This document shows positions 1 to 5,596 of a stretch of DNA of 5,596 nt, in pieces. The translations under genes and the position numbers were made by a program. Location of the stretch: the NCBI GenBank assembly GCA_025453925.1, contig JALOPK010000421.1:1-5596 (forward strand). Direction: 5' to 3'. Origin of the DNA: Candidatus Eiseniibacteriota bacterium. Its GTDB lineage: Bacteria > JAFGKV01. Numbering within the stretch: position 1 is the first letter of the stretch; each line of letters starts with the position of its first letter. The notes under the pieces are model-generated. The model had not been told where the DNA came from, searched no databases, and saw nothing but the letters and a program-made list of their open reading frames with translations.

Positions 1-22
1 TGGCTTGCTGGATGAACGACAT
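1..22 (-). CDS. Possible start of a downstream ABC transporter gene (partial, cut by left edge)
   Basis: On the minus strand an ATG at 22-20 opens a frame reading MSFIQQA before the window ends. It lies 33 bases beyond the hairpin that follows the substrate-binding protein gene. In sugar ABC operons the first permease gene usually comes next, so a permease start here is plausible. No strong ribosome binding site precedes the ATG, only a weak purine run, and seven codons cannot identify a family. The call rests on gene order alone. Confidence 0.25.
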
Positions 23-54
23 GGTCAGCGCTTCTGCTCGTCAACCAGGAGTGA

Positions 55-82
55 GCGCGGGGATGGTGAACCATCCCCGCGC
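55..82 (-). terminator. Perfect 12-bp GC-rich hairpin after the substrate-binding protein gene
   Basis: Positions 55-66 (GCGCGGGGATGG) pair exactly with 71-82 (CCATCCCCGCGC) around a four-base TGAA loop. On the minus strand the hairpin starts 9 bases past the TAA stop of the binding protein gene. No clear T-run follows in that direction, so it is not a textbook intrinsic terminator. Such hairpins in transport operons often stabilise the 3' end of the binding-protein message or attenuate read-through, so that the binding protein is made in excess over the permeases. Which role applies here is inference. Confidence 0.6.
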
Positions 83-91
83 GGTGGCATC

Positions 92-1393
92 TTACTCGCC
101 GTATTCCTTGGCCTCTTTGAGAATCTGGTTAACCTTGTCGGCGGCCTTCTTCATGACCGCCTGGCAGCCGGCGAGATTCCCGAGCAGGGCGGCATCTCGA
201 TAAGCCTCCTGGACGATCTCGCCCACGCCAACCCAGATTTCGTGGCTCGCCGAGAGATTCGGCTCGAAGTAGGTCACCAGGCCCTTGGGCTGCTCGATGA
301 ACGGACGGAAATGGGGCTCCTTGGCGAAGATTTCTTCGTAGGAGACATCGCGGCGCGGCGGAATCCAGCCGGACTCCTGGAGCAGCGTCTTCATCACTGT
401 CTCGTTCTGGACCGCGAGGGTGAACTTCCAGGCCAGCGCGGTGTGCTTGCCCGCGGCGGGGACCGTCAGTCCAGCCACGTAGTCGAGCACTCCCCAGGAC
501 TTGCCCTTGGGCTGGACCGCGACGCCGTAGTCAACCGTGGGCGCACTGTCCTTCATGAACGGTACCACCCAAGACTCGCGCATGAACATAGCCGCGTCAC
601 CGGCGGCGAAGCCCTCCGAATCGTGCTTCAGGCCCCAGTCGTCGCTCTTGTCCTTGCCGTGCAACAAGCTGACGTACCACTGCAGCGCCTCGGCCTGCCC
701 CGGCGCCTCGCAGGAGGCGTGGAAGGTTTCGGGGGCCTTACCCGGCTCGATCACCTGCTTGCCCGAGAACTGATAGGCGATGAAGCTGAATTTCTGCGTG
801 CCGCCGCCGGGCCCGGTGAGCCGGATCGAGTAGCCGGCACGGGTCAGGGCACCGCTGGCGTTCATCTTGCGCAGCTTCACGGCGTAGTCGCGCACCTGCT
901 CGACAGTCTCCGGGGCCGTCTTGAGCCCGGCTTCGGCGAAGAACGTCTTATTGTAGAACAGTGCTGGCCCACCGGTCTGGAAGGGCATCGCGTAGATCGC
1001 GTCCTTGTAGGAGATGATCGGCACGGCCGTATTGACGTAGCGGCCGGGCTTCTTGATCCACGATTGGACGTCGTTGGGCGCCTTGGCCAGCCAGCCGGCC
1101 TTGGCGAAGCCGTACATGTCGGTCATTTCCTGGACCACCACGTCGGCGGCGGAACCGGCAGGTATGGATACCAGCGCCTTGTCCTGCAGATCCGTGAAGT
1201 CGAATGTGAGGATCTCCACCTTAACCTTGGGGTTGTCGGCGACGAATATCTCCACCGCCTTCTTCAGTGTGGATTCGGTTTCCGGAAAACCGGTCCACAC
1301 GGTCAGCGTAGCGGCTTCATCGCTCTGACCTCCGGCGAACAAGGCCGCCGAAATGAAGCCCAAGACCAGCACTGCAACCAGAACCTTTTTCAT
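92..1393 (-). CDS. Extracellular sugar-type ABC transporter substrate-binding protein
   Basis: This 433-residue protein is a periplasmic solute receptor of the family 1 type (MalE/UgpB-like, CUT1 importers). It would bind a small molecule outside the cell and deliver it to an inner-membrane ABC permease. Residues 1-20 form a Sec signal with two early lysines and a hydrophobic core. The likely cleavage is after LFA, giving a mature start of GGQSDEAA, and there is no lipobox cysteine. The mature protein opens with the typical TLTVWTGF strand, and residues 134-157 hold the family-like block with YAMPFQTGGPALFYN followed by the FFAEAGL helix. The C-terminal half contains the VAGLTVPAAGKHT and ESGWIPPRRD segments usual in the second lobe. 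Length is normal for the family. The ATG is preceded by a strong AAAGGAG site (complement of 1401-1407), seven bases away. It lies 128 bp downstream of the GntR gene on the same strand and has no evident promoter of its own, so it is probably co-transcribed. Ligand chemistry cannot be read from the sequence; the company of an MttB homologue leaves a methylated or quaternary compound possible. Confidence 0.93.
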   Translation of the reverse strand: MKKVLVAVLVLGFISAALFAGGQSDEAATLTVWTGFPETESTLKKAVEIFVADNPKVKVEILTFDFTDLQDKALVSIPAGSAADVVVQEMTDMYGFAKAGWLAKAPNDVQSWIKKPGRYVNTAVPIISYKDAIYAMPFQTGGPALFYNKTFFAEAGLKTAPETVEQVRDYAVKLRKMNASGALTRAGYSIRLTGPGGGTQKFSFIAYQFSGKQVIEPGKAPETFHASCEAPGQAEALQWYVSLLHGKDKSDDWGLKHDSEGFAAGDAAMFMRESWVVPFMKDSAPTVDYGVAVQPKGKSWGVLDYVAGLTVPAAGKHTALAWKFTLAVQNETVMKTLLQESGWIPPRRDVSYEEIFAKEPHFRPFIEQPKGLVTYFEPNLSASHEIWVGVGEIVQEAYRDAALLGNLAGCQAVMKKAADKVNQILKEAKEYGE

Positions 1394-1400
1394 CCCGTTG

Positions 1401-1407
1401 CTCCTTT
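1401..1407 (-). promoter_or_regulatory. Strong ribosome binding site of the substrate-binding protein gene
   Basis: The minus strand reads AAAGGAG here, seven bases before the ATG at 1393-1391. It fixes the start of the binding protein at the residue that begins the signal peptide, and it suggests higher translation than that of the other genes in the window. Confidence 0.75.
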
Positions 1408-1521
1408 CCCTGCGGAATCACGCTCACTGGCGACGCACGACGGCGCGCCTTGCCCTCGCCGAGCCGACCGCTCGACGCATGGAACCAAGATCGCACACCT
1501 CGCTGCCCCTGCCTCGGTTTC

Positions 1522-2220
1522 TCAGTCTCCCGTCGCCGACCAGGCAGCAGGTTCGGTGAAGTGGTCGTAGACGGTCCGTGAGACAGTCTGCGGCTGCCTC
1601 GTTTGCAGGGCCGCCACGACTCTCCGGTGATCGTCGATGAAGCGAGTGAGGTCCTCCCGATAACCGTCGCTCACCATGAGAAGTCTGTAGTGCAGGCTCG
1701 AGAAGACCCTGATCAGTTCACCGAGCAGGCGATTGCCCGATCTCTTGAAGAGTGCGCTGTGGAACTGCGGATGGCCGTCGATCAGGGCCTTGGTCTCCTC
1801 CCCGTTGCGGATGTGCTCCTCCATCTGGTCGACGATCGACTCCAGGTCGCGGATGTCCTGCTCGGTGAGCTTGGGGATCTCCGCAACGATGAAATTGCTC
1901 TCGAGGCACCGGCGAATTTCGAACAGATCCCTGAAGGCCTGAGAATCGGAGGACACGTGCAGCTCGATGTTCTCCAAGATCGCGTTGAAATCGAACTGTC
2001 GAACGAAGCGCCCGATGCCGTGCCGGGCCTCGATCACGCCCAGCGTCTCCAGGCCCTTCAGCGACTCGCGCACGGCGGCCCGACTGATGCCTATGCGCTC
2101 TGCGAGTTCCTTCTCGGTGGGGATCGCATCACCCGCGCGCAGACGGGCGCTGCGGATGTGCTCTCGGATGCGTTTCTGGGCTTCCTTCTGGATGTTGACA
2201 TTCTGGATTCGCTGCAGCAT
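1522..2220 (-). CDS. GntR-family transcriptional regulator, FadR/FCD subfamily
   Basis: This 232-residue protein is a DNA-binding repressor of the normal length for FCD-type GntR regulators. Residues about 10-73 form the winged helix. They contain LRAGDAIPTEKELAERIGIS, then SRAAVRESLKGLETLGVIEA as the recognition helix region, and the wing GIGRFV. Residues about 95-225 form the all-helical FCD effector domain. The family's metal-ligand pattern is recognisable: H154, H198 and H220 occur at the expected spacing. The residue four before H154 is H150, in HPQFH, where most relatives carry aspartate. Effectors of this subfamily are usually carboxylic acids or related catabolites bound near the metal. 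The start is supported by GAAGG four to five bases before the ATG. It is the first gene of the minus-strand unit and is divergent from the aldo/keto reductase gene. A good promoter and an inverted repeat lie just upstream, which suggests autorepression and control of both arms. The effector is unknown. Confidence 0.93.
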   Translation of the reverse strand: MLQRIQNVNIQKEAQKRIREHIRSARLRAGDAIPTEKELAERIGISRAAVRESLKGLETLGVIEARHGIGRFVRQFDFNAILENIELHVSSDSQAFRDLFEIRRCLESNFIVAEIPKLTEQDIRDLESIVDQMEEHIRNGEETKALIDGHPQFHSALFKRSGNRLLGELIRVFSSLHYRLLMVSDGYREDLTRFIDDHRRVVAALQTRQPQTVSRTVYDHFTEPAAWSATGD

Positions 2221-2237
2221 AATGCCTTCGTAAGCAG

Positions 2238-2266
2238 TTGTCGGACGACTTACTTCTGTCGTCCGA
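2238..2266. promoter_or_regulatory. Candidate GntR operator: 9-bp inverted repeat with a FadR-type site
   Basis: TCGGACGAC (2241-2249) and its exact complement GTCGTCCGA (2258-2266) are separated by eight bases. The left arm with its flank, TTGTCGGACGA at 2238-2248, matches at every fixed position the TNGTNNNACNA half-site known for FadR-type GntR regulators. The right arm read on the minus strand, ATCTCGGACGA, matches with two differences. The repeat starts two bases downstream of the minus-strand -10 box, so it should cover the transcription start and leader of the regulator gene. This is a good position for autorepression. Binding by the neighbouring regulator is inferred. Confidence 0.65.
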
Positions 2267-2267
2267 G

Positions 2268-2296
2268 ATTATAGGGTAACAGCACCCTGTCGTCAA
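2268..2296 (-). promoter_or_regulatory. Sigma70-type promoter for the GntR / binding-protein unit
   Basis: On the minus strand TTGACG (complement of 2291-2296, five of six to the -35 consensus) is followed after exactly 17 bases by TATAAT (complement of 2268-2273, a perfect -10). The expected start of transcription is near 2261, inside the inverted repeat, leaving a leader of about 40 bases before the GntR ATG. The spacer also holds a small 5-bp inverted repeat, AGGGT/ACCCT at 2273-2288. I see no comparably good promoter for the plus-strand genes in the same intergenic region. Confidence 0.75.
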
Positions 2297-2335
2297 GTAC
2301 GGTTTCGCCATTTCGCTCGGACAGCGAGGTCAACA

Positions 2336-3216
2336 GTGAAAACGCGCCAAGTGGGCAATACGGACCTTCACTTCACGGTGATCGGGCTGGGAACGTGGGC
2401 CATGGGAGGGGGAGGCTGGAAGTGGGGCTGGGGACCCCAGGACGACGATGCTTCGATTGCTGCGATCCACCGCGCGGTCGAGCAGGGGATCAACTGGGTC
2501 GATACGGCCCCGATCTACGGCTTCGGCCGGGCGGAGGAAGTGGTCGGCAAGGCCCTCCGGGGACTGACGCCCCGGCCGCTCGTGGCGACCAAGTGCAGCA
2601 GAGTCTGGGACGAACAGCACAACGTGAGCGGCAACCTGGAAGAGAGAAGCCTCCGGCTCGAGTTGGAGCGCAGCCTCCGCCTGCTGCAGGCCGAGGTCAT
2701 CGACCTGTACTTCATGCACTACCCGCTGCCCGAACAGGACATGGAGCGCGGCTGGGAGACCTTGTCCCGCTTCAAGCGGGAGGGTAAGGTGCGGCAGATC
2801 GGCGTATCGAACATCGGGCTGGAGCACCTGAAACGCCTGCAGGCCATCGAGCCCGTGGCCTGCATCCAGCCGCCGTACAGTCTCTTGGAGCGAGGCATCG
2901 AGAAGGAGATCATCCCCTACTGCCGAGCGCAGGGCATCGGCATCGTGGCCTACAGCCCGCTGCAGCGCGGCCTGCTCACGGGACAGTTCTCGAAGGAACG
3001 GATCGAGAGCCTTCCGGAAGACGACCATCGCAAGAGGGACAAGCACTTCGTCGAACCGGCCGGCAGCGTGAACCTGCAGCTGGTCGAGGGCCTGCGCGCC
3101 CTGGCCGCCCGCAGGTCGACCAGACCGTGCCGGGAGCCGATTGGGTGCTCTCGGCCGCGGACATCCTGACGATCGAGAGGCTGCTGGCACAGCGCGAGCC
3201 TCACCTGGCCGGCTGA
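2336..3216 (+). pseudogene. Aldo/keto reductase, disrupted by an internal deletion with frame change
   Basis: The 5' part encodes a clear NADPH-dependent aldo/keto reductase with a TIM-barrel fold. After the N-terminal RQVGNTDL and IGLGTWAMGG segments come the catalytic tetrad residues D56 and Y61 (in DTAPIY), K86 (ATK) and H128 (FMHYP). The GVSN segment and AYSPLQRGLLTG follow. The GTG start at 2336 is chosen because GAGGT sits five bases upstream and the N-terminus aligns with the family. At about 3110-3114 the sequence jumps from the usual LRALAAR helix straight into QVDQTVPGADWVLSAAD, read in a different frame (3112-3216, ending TGA at 3214). About 30 residues that normally carry the AWVL and VGARRP cofactor-phosphate-binding segment are absent. 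In its original frame the protein instead ends after a scrambled tail at 3167-3169, giving 277 residues. The intact length would have been near 325. The deletion size must be 1 modulo 3, about 88 or 91 bases. The product is probably inactive unless this is a sequencing or assembly error. First gene of the plus-strand operon. Confidence 0.85.
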
Positions 3217-3242
3217 GGCCGACTCCGACTACGAAAGGACGA

Positions 3243-3248
3243 AGGGAG
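3243..3248 (+). promoter_or_regulatory. Ribosome binding site that fixes the start of the barrel-protein gene
   Basis: AGGGAG lies six bases before the ATG at 3255. It supports that start over an upstream in-frame ATG at 3141, which would fall inside the tail of the aldo/keto reductase and add 38 low-complexity residues. Confidence 0.65.
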
Positions 3249-3254
3249 ACGGGC

Positions 3255-4148
3255 ATGGTGGATGTCACGAAGCTCCTGGAGAAGCACGGCATCGCCGGAA
3301 GAGACGGGTACGGACTGCGGAGCTCTGCGCTGCAGTTTCCGGACGGTGCGCACTACCGCATGGAGATCTCCGGAGTTCACACCGTGGCCGACATGGAGGC
3401 GCTGGTGGACGAGTGCCGCAAACGCCGCACCCCCGTGCACCGCGTGATTGCCGCCGGCGACGGCACCAACCTGCTGACCAGCGGCGAGCTGCGGCAACTT
3501 GCCCGGCTCGGGCACGAGGCCGGCATCGAGGTGATCGTGATCCCGGGACCGCGGGCCAATCTGGACGCGGGCAAACACGCCCACACCGACTGGGGACGGT
3601 TCTCCGGCGTGCGCGTGCGGGGCACCGACAGCCTGGGCCACTTCGTCGCTGACGTGTTCCGCAGCTACGAGGCGGGCATCCGCGGGTTCCTGTTCTACGG
3701 GGAAGACACGCTGCATCTCATGCAGCAGATGCGCTCCGAGGGGGACTTCCCCACGGACACGGTGTTCAAGGTCTCCTACACTCAGGGCGTCTCCAACGCG
3801 GTGGGGGCGCGCCTGCTGGAGCAGCTCGGCGCCGACAGCATCAATCCTGTCTCGGACCTCACCCTTCCCATGCTGGCGTCGATCCGCGCCGCCGTGCGCA
3901 TCACCATGGACATCGTCACCATCTCCGACAAGGACCTGGGTCTGCTGAACCGTTTCTGGGAAGGCCCCGAGCTGGCGAGGGTCTGCTCCCCCTGCTACTT
4001 CAAGCAGGAGTTCGCCGCCACGCAGGGCGGGACCCGCGAGAAGGTGAAGTACTGCGAGATCATGCAGGAGATCGTGGAGAGCCGCAATCCGTCGCTGCGC
4101 TTGTCCGGGCAAGGCGCCAAGGATCTCCGCGTTCCTGTAATCGCCTGA
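3255..4148 (+). CDS. Unassigned TIM-barrel-like protein, possibly U32-peptidase-related
   Basis: This 297-residue soluble protein has no signal peptide or membrane segment. Alternating strand and helix units suggest a TIM barrel. Examples are MEISGVHTVADMEALVDECR, then VHRVIAAGDGTNLL (about residues 61-74), EVIVIPGPRANLDAG (about 92-106), GFLFYGED, and VGARLLEQLGADSINPVSDL (183-202) leading into LPMLASIRAAV. The late CSPCYFKQEF segment (C244, C247) could be a metal- or ligand-binding or structural element. The combination resembles proteins I recall being labelled U32-family peptidase or hypothetical. I do not see evidence of proteolysis, so no function is assigned. Its position between an oxidoreductase and an MttB homologue, 38 bp and 40 bp from each, points to a small-molecule enzyme in the same pathway, such as a lyase, isomerase or aldolase-like enzyme. 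That is inference. No broken region is visible. Confidence 0.75.
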   Translation: MVDVTKLLEKHGIAGRDGYGLRSSALQFPDGAHYRMEISGVHTVADMEALVDECRKRRTPVHRVIAAGDGTNLLTSGELRQLARLGHEAGIEVIVIPGPRANLDAGKHAHTDWGRFSGVRVRGTDSLGHFVADVFRSYEAGIRGFLFYGEDTLHLMQQMRSEGDFPTDTVFKVSYTQGVSNAVGARLLEQLGADSINPVSDLTLPMLASIRAAVRITMDIVTISDKDLGLLNRFWEGPELARVCSPCYFKQEFAATQGGTREKVKYCEIMQEIVESRNPSLRLSGQGAKDLRVPVIA

Positions 4149-4188
4149 CGCCCACGGCAGCCTCGTCGGAAGAATCGAGAAAGAACCG

Positions 4189-5596
4189 ATGATAGCGAGC
4201 ATACTGACCGAACAGCAGATCCGCGAGATCCATGCGCAAACGCTGCAGGTGCTGGAACGCACCGGGGTGCGGTTCTGGAACAGCCCACGGGCACTGCAGG
4301 TCCTGGCCAAGGCCGGCTGCGCCGTGCGGGAAGAGCGCGTGTTCTTTCCTCCGGAGGTGGTGAACTGGGCCCTGGGCGCGCTGCCCGACAGGGAGGCCCT
4401 GGCCATGCACTCCCCGGAGGGAGGCCGCACGGTCAGCCTGGCCAGCAGGCAGGTCAACTTCTCGACGGTGGGCAACGCCTACTACGTCTACGACTTCCAA
4501 CGGGGAGAGCAGCGGGACATCGAGGTGCAGGACGTCGAGCAGTACTGGGTGCTATTCGAGAACCTGGAGCACTTCGCGATCCGCGTGGGCGAACTCATCC
4601 TGCGGTCGTGGCGGCACGGCGGCCAGCAGCCGATCTCGGCCCGCTGCGAGACCGCCGAGCAGGCCATTGCCTGCTTCCGGGATCTGCACGAGAGGAAGAG
4701 GGTGCCCGCCAAGCCGATCATCACGAGCATCGGCCGGACGCGCGAACAGGTGCGCATCGGCATCCTGCAGTCGCTGCTGTATCGATCCTCCCTCGCGGAC
4801 CTCCAGCAGAGACCCACCACCGGGGTCTGGGTCAACCCGCTCAGCCCGCTGCAGTACGACGACCAGACCGAGGGCATCGTGGAGGGAGCCCAGCAGGGGA
4901 TTCCCATCATGATCTCTCCGGAAATCATGGGCGGCTCCACGGGGCCCATCACCCTCGCCGGAATCCTGGTGCAGCAGAACGCCGAGGTGCTGGCCGGTCT
5001 GGTGCTGGCCCAGGCCACTCGACCGGCCACCACGGTGATCTACGGTTCGCTCTCCGGCCCGATGGACCCGCGCGTCGCCGACATCTCCATGGGCAGCATC
5101 GAGGCCAACGTGGTGCAGTGCGCCACGGTCCAGATTGCCGACTTCTACGGGCTGCCCTCCCGCATCGCGGCGGGCAACACGGGCGCCAAGGCCCCCGGGC
5201 CCCGAGCCGTGACGGAGGCCGCCCTGGGCGTGTTCATGGGCGCGGCCGCCGGCGCGAACATCATCACCACTGGACTGCTGGACTGCACGCTCATGCTGAG
5301 CTATGAGCATATGGCCCTTCTGGACGAGATCATGGGGGCGGTGAAACGGGCCTGCCGCGGAGTGGACATCGACGAGGCGCGTTTCGCGCTCTCAGAGATA
5401 CACCGTGAAGGCAAGCCCGGAGGCAGTTACCTGACCTCGGCGCACACCCTCGAGCACCTGCGCGGCGAGCTGTTCCTGTCCGACTTCTTCGGCAGGGCAG
5501 CAGACTCGTACGAAGACTGGTATCAGCACGCGCACAGGAAGGTGCGTCGGCTGTTCGACACCAAGGCCAAGGTGGACTTCGGCAGGCAGGTCACCG
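4189..5596 (+). CDS. Trimethylamine methyltransferase (MttB) family protein, non-pyrrolysine, 3' end cut by window
   Basis: The visible 469 codons cover nearly the whole of a protein that is usually about 470-500 residues. MttB-family enzymes move a methyl group from an amine, often a quaternary one, to the cobalt of a partner corrinoid protein in the cytoplasm. Family-like features run in order: an N-terminal helical part (LTEQQIREIHAQTLQVLERTG), FSTVGNAYYVYD, and the barrel core with GGSTGPITLAG (248-258) and YGSLSGPMDPR (285-295). These are followed by GLPSRIAAGNTGAKAPGPRA (about 321-340) and TTGLLDCTLMLSYEH (360-374). The C-terminal HTLEHLRGELF helix (419-429) comes last. True trimethylamine MttB carries pyrrolysine from an in-frame UAG near residue 334. 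Here there is no in-frame stop, and the stretch at that position reads sense codons with K334 in GAKAPG. It therefore belongs to the non-pyrrolysine group, whose studied members (MtgB and relatives) demethylate glycine betaine and similar compounds. Only a weak GAGAAAG purine run precedes the ATG. The partner corrinoid protein and its methyl acceptor enzyme are not in the window. Confidence 0.92.
   Translation, partial: MIASILTEQQIREIHAQTLQVLERTGVRFWNSPRALQVLAKAGCAVREERVFFPPEVVNWALGALPDREALAMHSPEGGRTVSLASRQVNFSTVGNAYYVYDFQRGEQRDIEVQDVEQYWVLFENLEHFAIRVGELILRSWRHGGQQPISARCETAEQAIACFRDLHERKRVPAKPIITSIGRTREQVRIGILQSLLYRSSLADLQQRPTTGVWVNPLSPLQYDDQTEGIVEGAQQGIPIMISPEIMGGSTGPITLAGILVQQNAEVLAGLVLAQATRPATTVIYGSLSGPMDPRVADISMGSIEANVVQCATVQIADFYGLPSRIAAGNTGAKAPGPRAVTEAALGVFMGAAAGANIITTGLLDCTLMLSYEHMALLDEIMGAVKRACRGVDIDEARFALSEIHREGKPGGSYLTSAHTLEHLRGELFLSDFFGRAADSYEDWYQHAHRKVRRLFDTKAKVDFGRQVT

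Noticed and set aside
1394-1521. Promoter or structured RNA between the GntR and binding-protein genes; small repeats GGCGCGCC (1442-1449) and CGAGC/GCTCG (1460-1474)
   Set aside because: No -35/-10 pair was found, no copy of the TCGGACGA site occurs, and the repeats are short enough to be chance in GC-rich DNA.
5-1570. Long plus-strand open frame of 521 codons opposite the binding protein
   Set aside because: It is an antisense shadow of a GC-rich gene. The translation is rich in Leu, Gly, Arg and His, shows no family motif, and overlaps a clearly identified protein on the other strand.
2238-2275. Plus-strand promoter for the reductase operon (TTGTCG as -35, TATAGG as -10)
   Set aside because: The two boxes are 26 bases apart, far outside the usual spacing, and each matches only four of six consensus bases.
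3141-3254. Possible 38-residue N-terminal extension of the barrel protein
   Set aside because: It lies over the displaced tail of the reductase, is Arg/Gly/Pro-rich, and a good ribosome binding site precedes the ATG at 3255.
2330-3292. Minus-strand open frame of 320 codons opposite the aldo/keto reductase
   Set aside because: Composition typical of antisense reading of GC-rich coding DNA. The plus strand holds all the catalytic motifs of a known family.
3201-4475. Minus-strand open frame of 424 codons opposite the barrel protein and the MttB start
   Set aside because: Low-complexity translation with no recognisable domain. It covers two well-supported plus-strand genes with their own start signals.
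4552-5310. Open frames on both strands inside the MttB homologue (minus 252 codons, plus 232 codons)
   Set aside because: Both are His/Arg/Gly-rich shadows. The real frame runs from 4189 and carries the family motifs throughout.

Overview
The window reads as part of a GC-rich bacterial catabolic locus built around a divergent promoter region. The substrate-binding protein has a Sec signal that ends in an Ala-Gly-Gly-Gln junction with no lipobox cysteine. That style is common in spirochaete sugar-binding proteins, so a GC-rich spirochaete or a metagenome-derived relative is my tentative guess. No ribosomal or other marker gene is present to confirm it.

Layout. On the minus strand, reading leftwards from about 2300, there is a well-formed sigma70-type promoter, then a FadR/FCD-type GntR regulator (1522-2220), then an extracellular sugar-type ABC substrate-binding protein (92-1393). 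A perfect 12-bp hairpin (55-82) follows, then possibly the first codons of a further transport gene that runs off the left edge. On the plus strand, reading rightwards from 2336, there is an aldo/keto reductase whose 3' part carries an internal deletion and frame change (2336-3216). It is followed by an unassigned TIM-barrel-like protein, perhaps distantly related to the U32 peptidase group (3255-4148), and by a trimethylamine methyltransferase (MttB) family protein without an in-frame amber codon, cut by the right edge (4189-5596). The three plus-strand genes are 38-40 bp apart and probably form one operon.

How the parts may work together (inference). The regulator lies between and upstream of both arms. 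A 9-bp inverted repeat, one arm of which matches the FadR-type half-site TNGTNNNACNA, covers the likely start of the regulator's own transcript. A plausible model is an effector-released repressor that controls an ABC importer on one side and, on the other, enzymes including an oxidoreductase and a corrinoid-dependent demethylase. The pairing of a sugar-type importer with a non-pyrrolysine MttB homologue and an unassigned barrel protein is the most interesting aspect, because the imported methylated compound cannot be named from the sequence. No corrinoid protein, CRISPR array, insertion sequence or tRNA is visible in the window. There is no gene-free stretch longer than about 130 bases.
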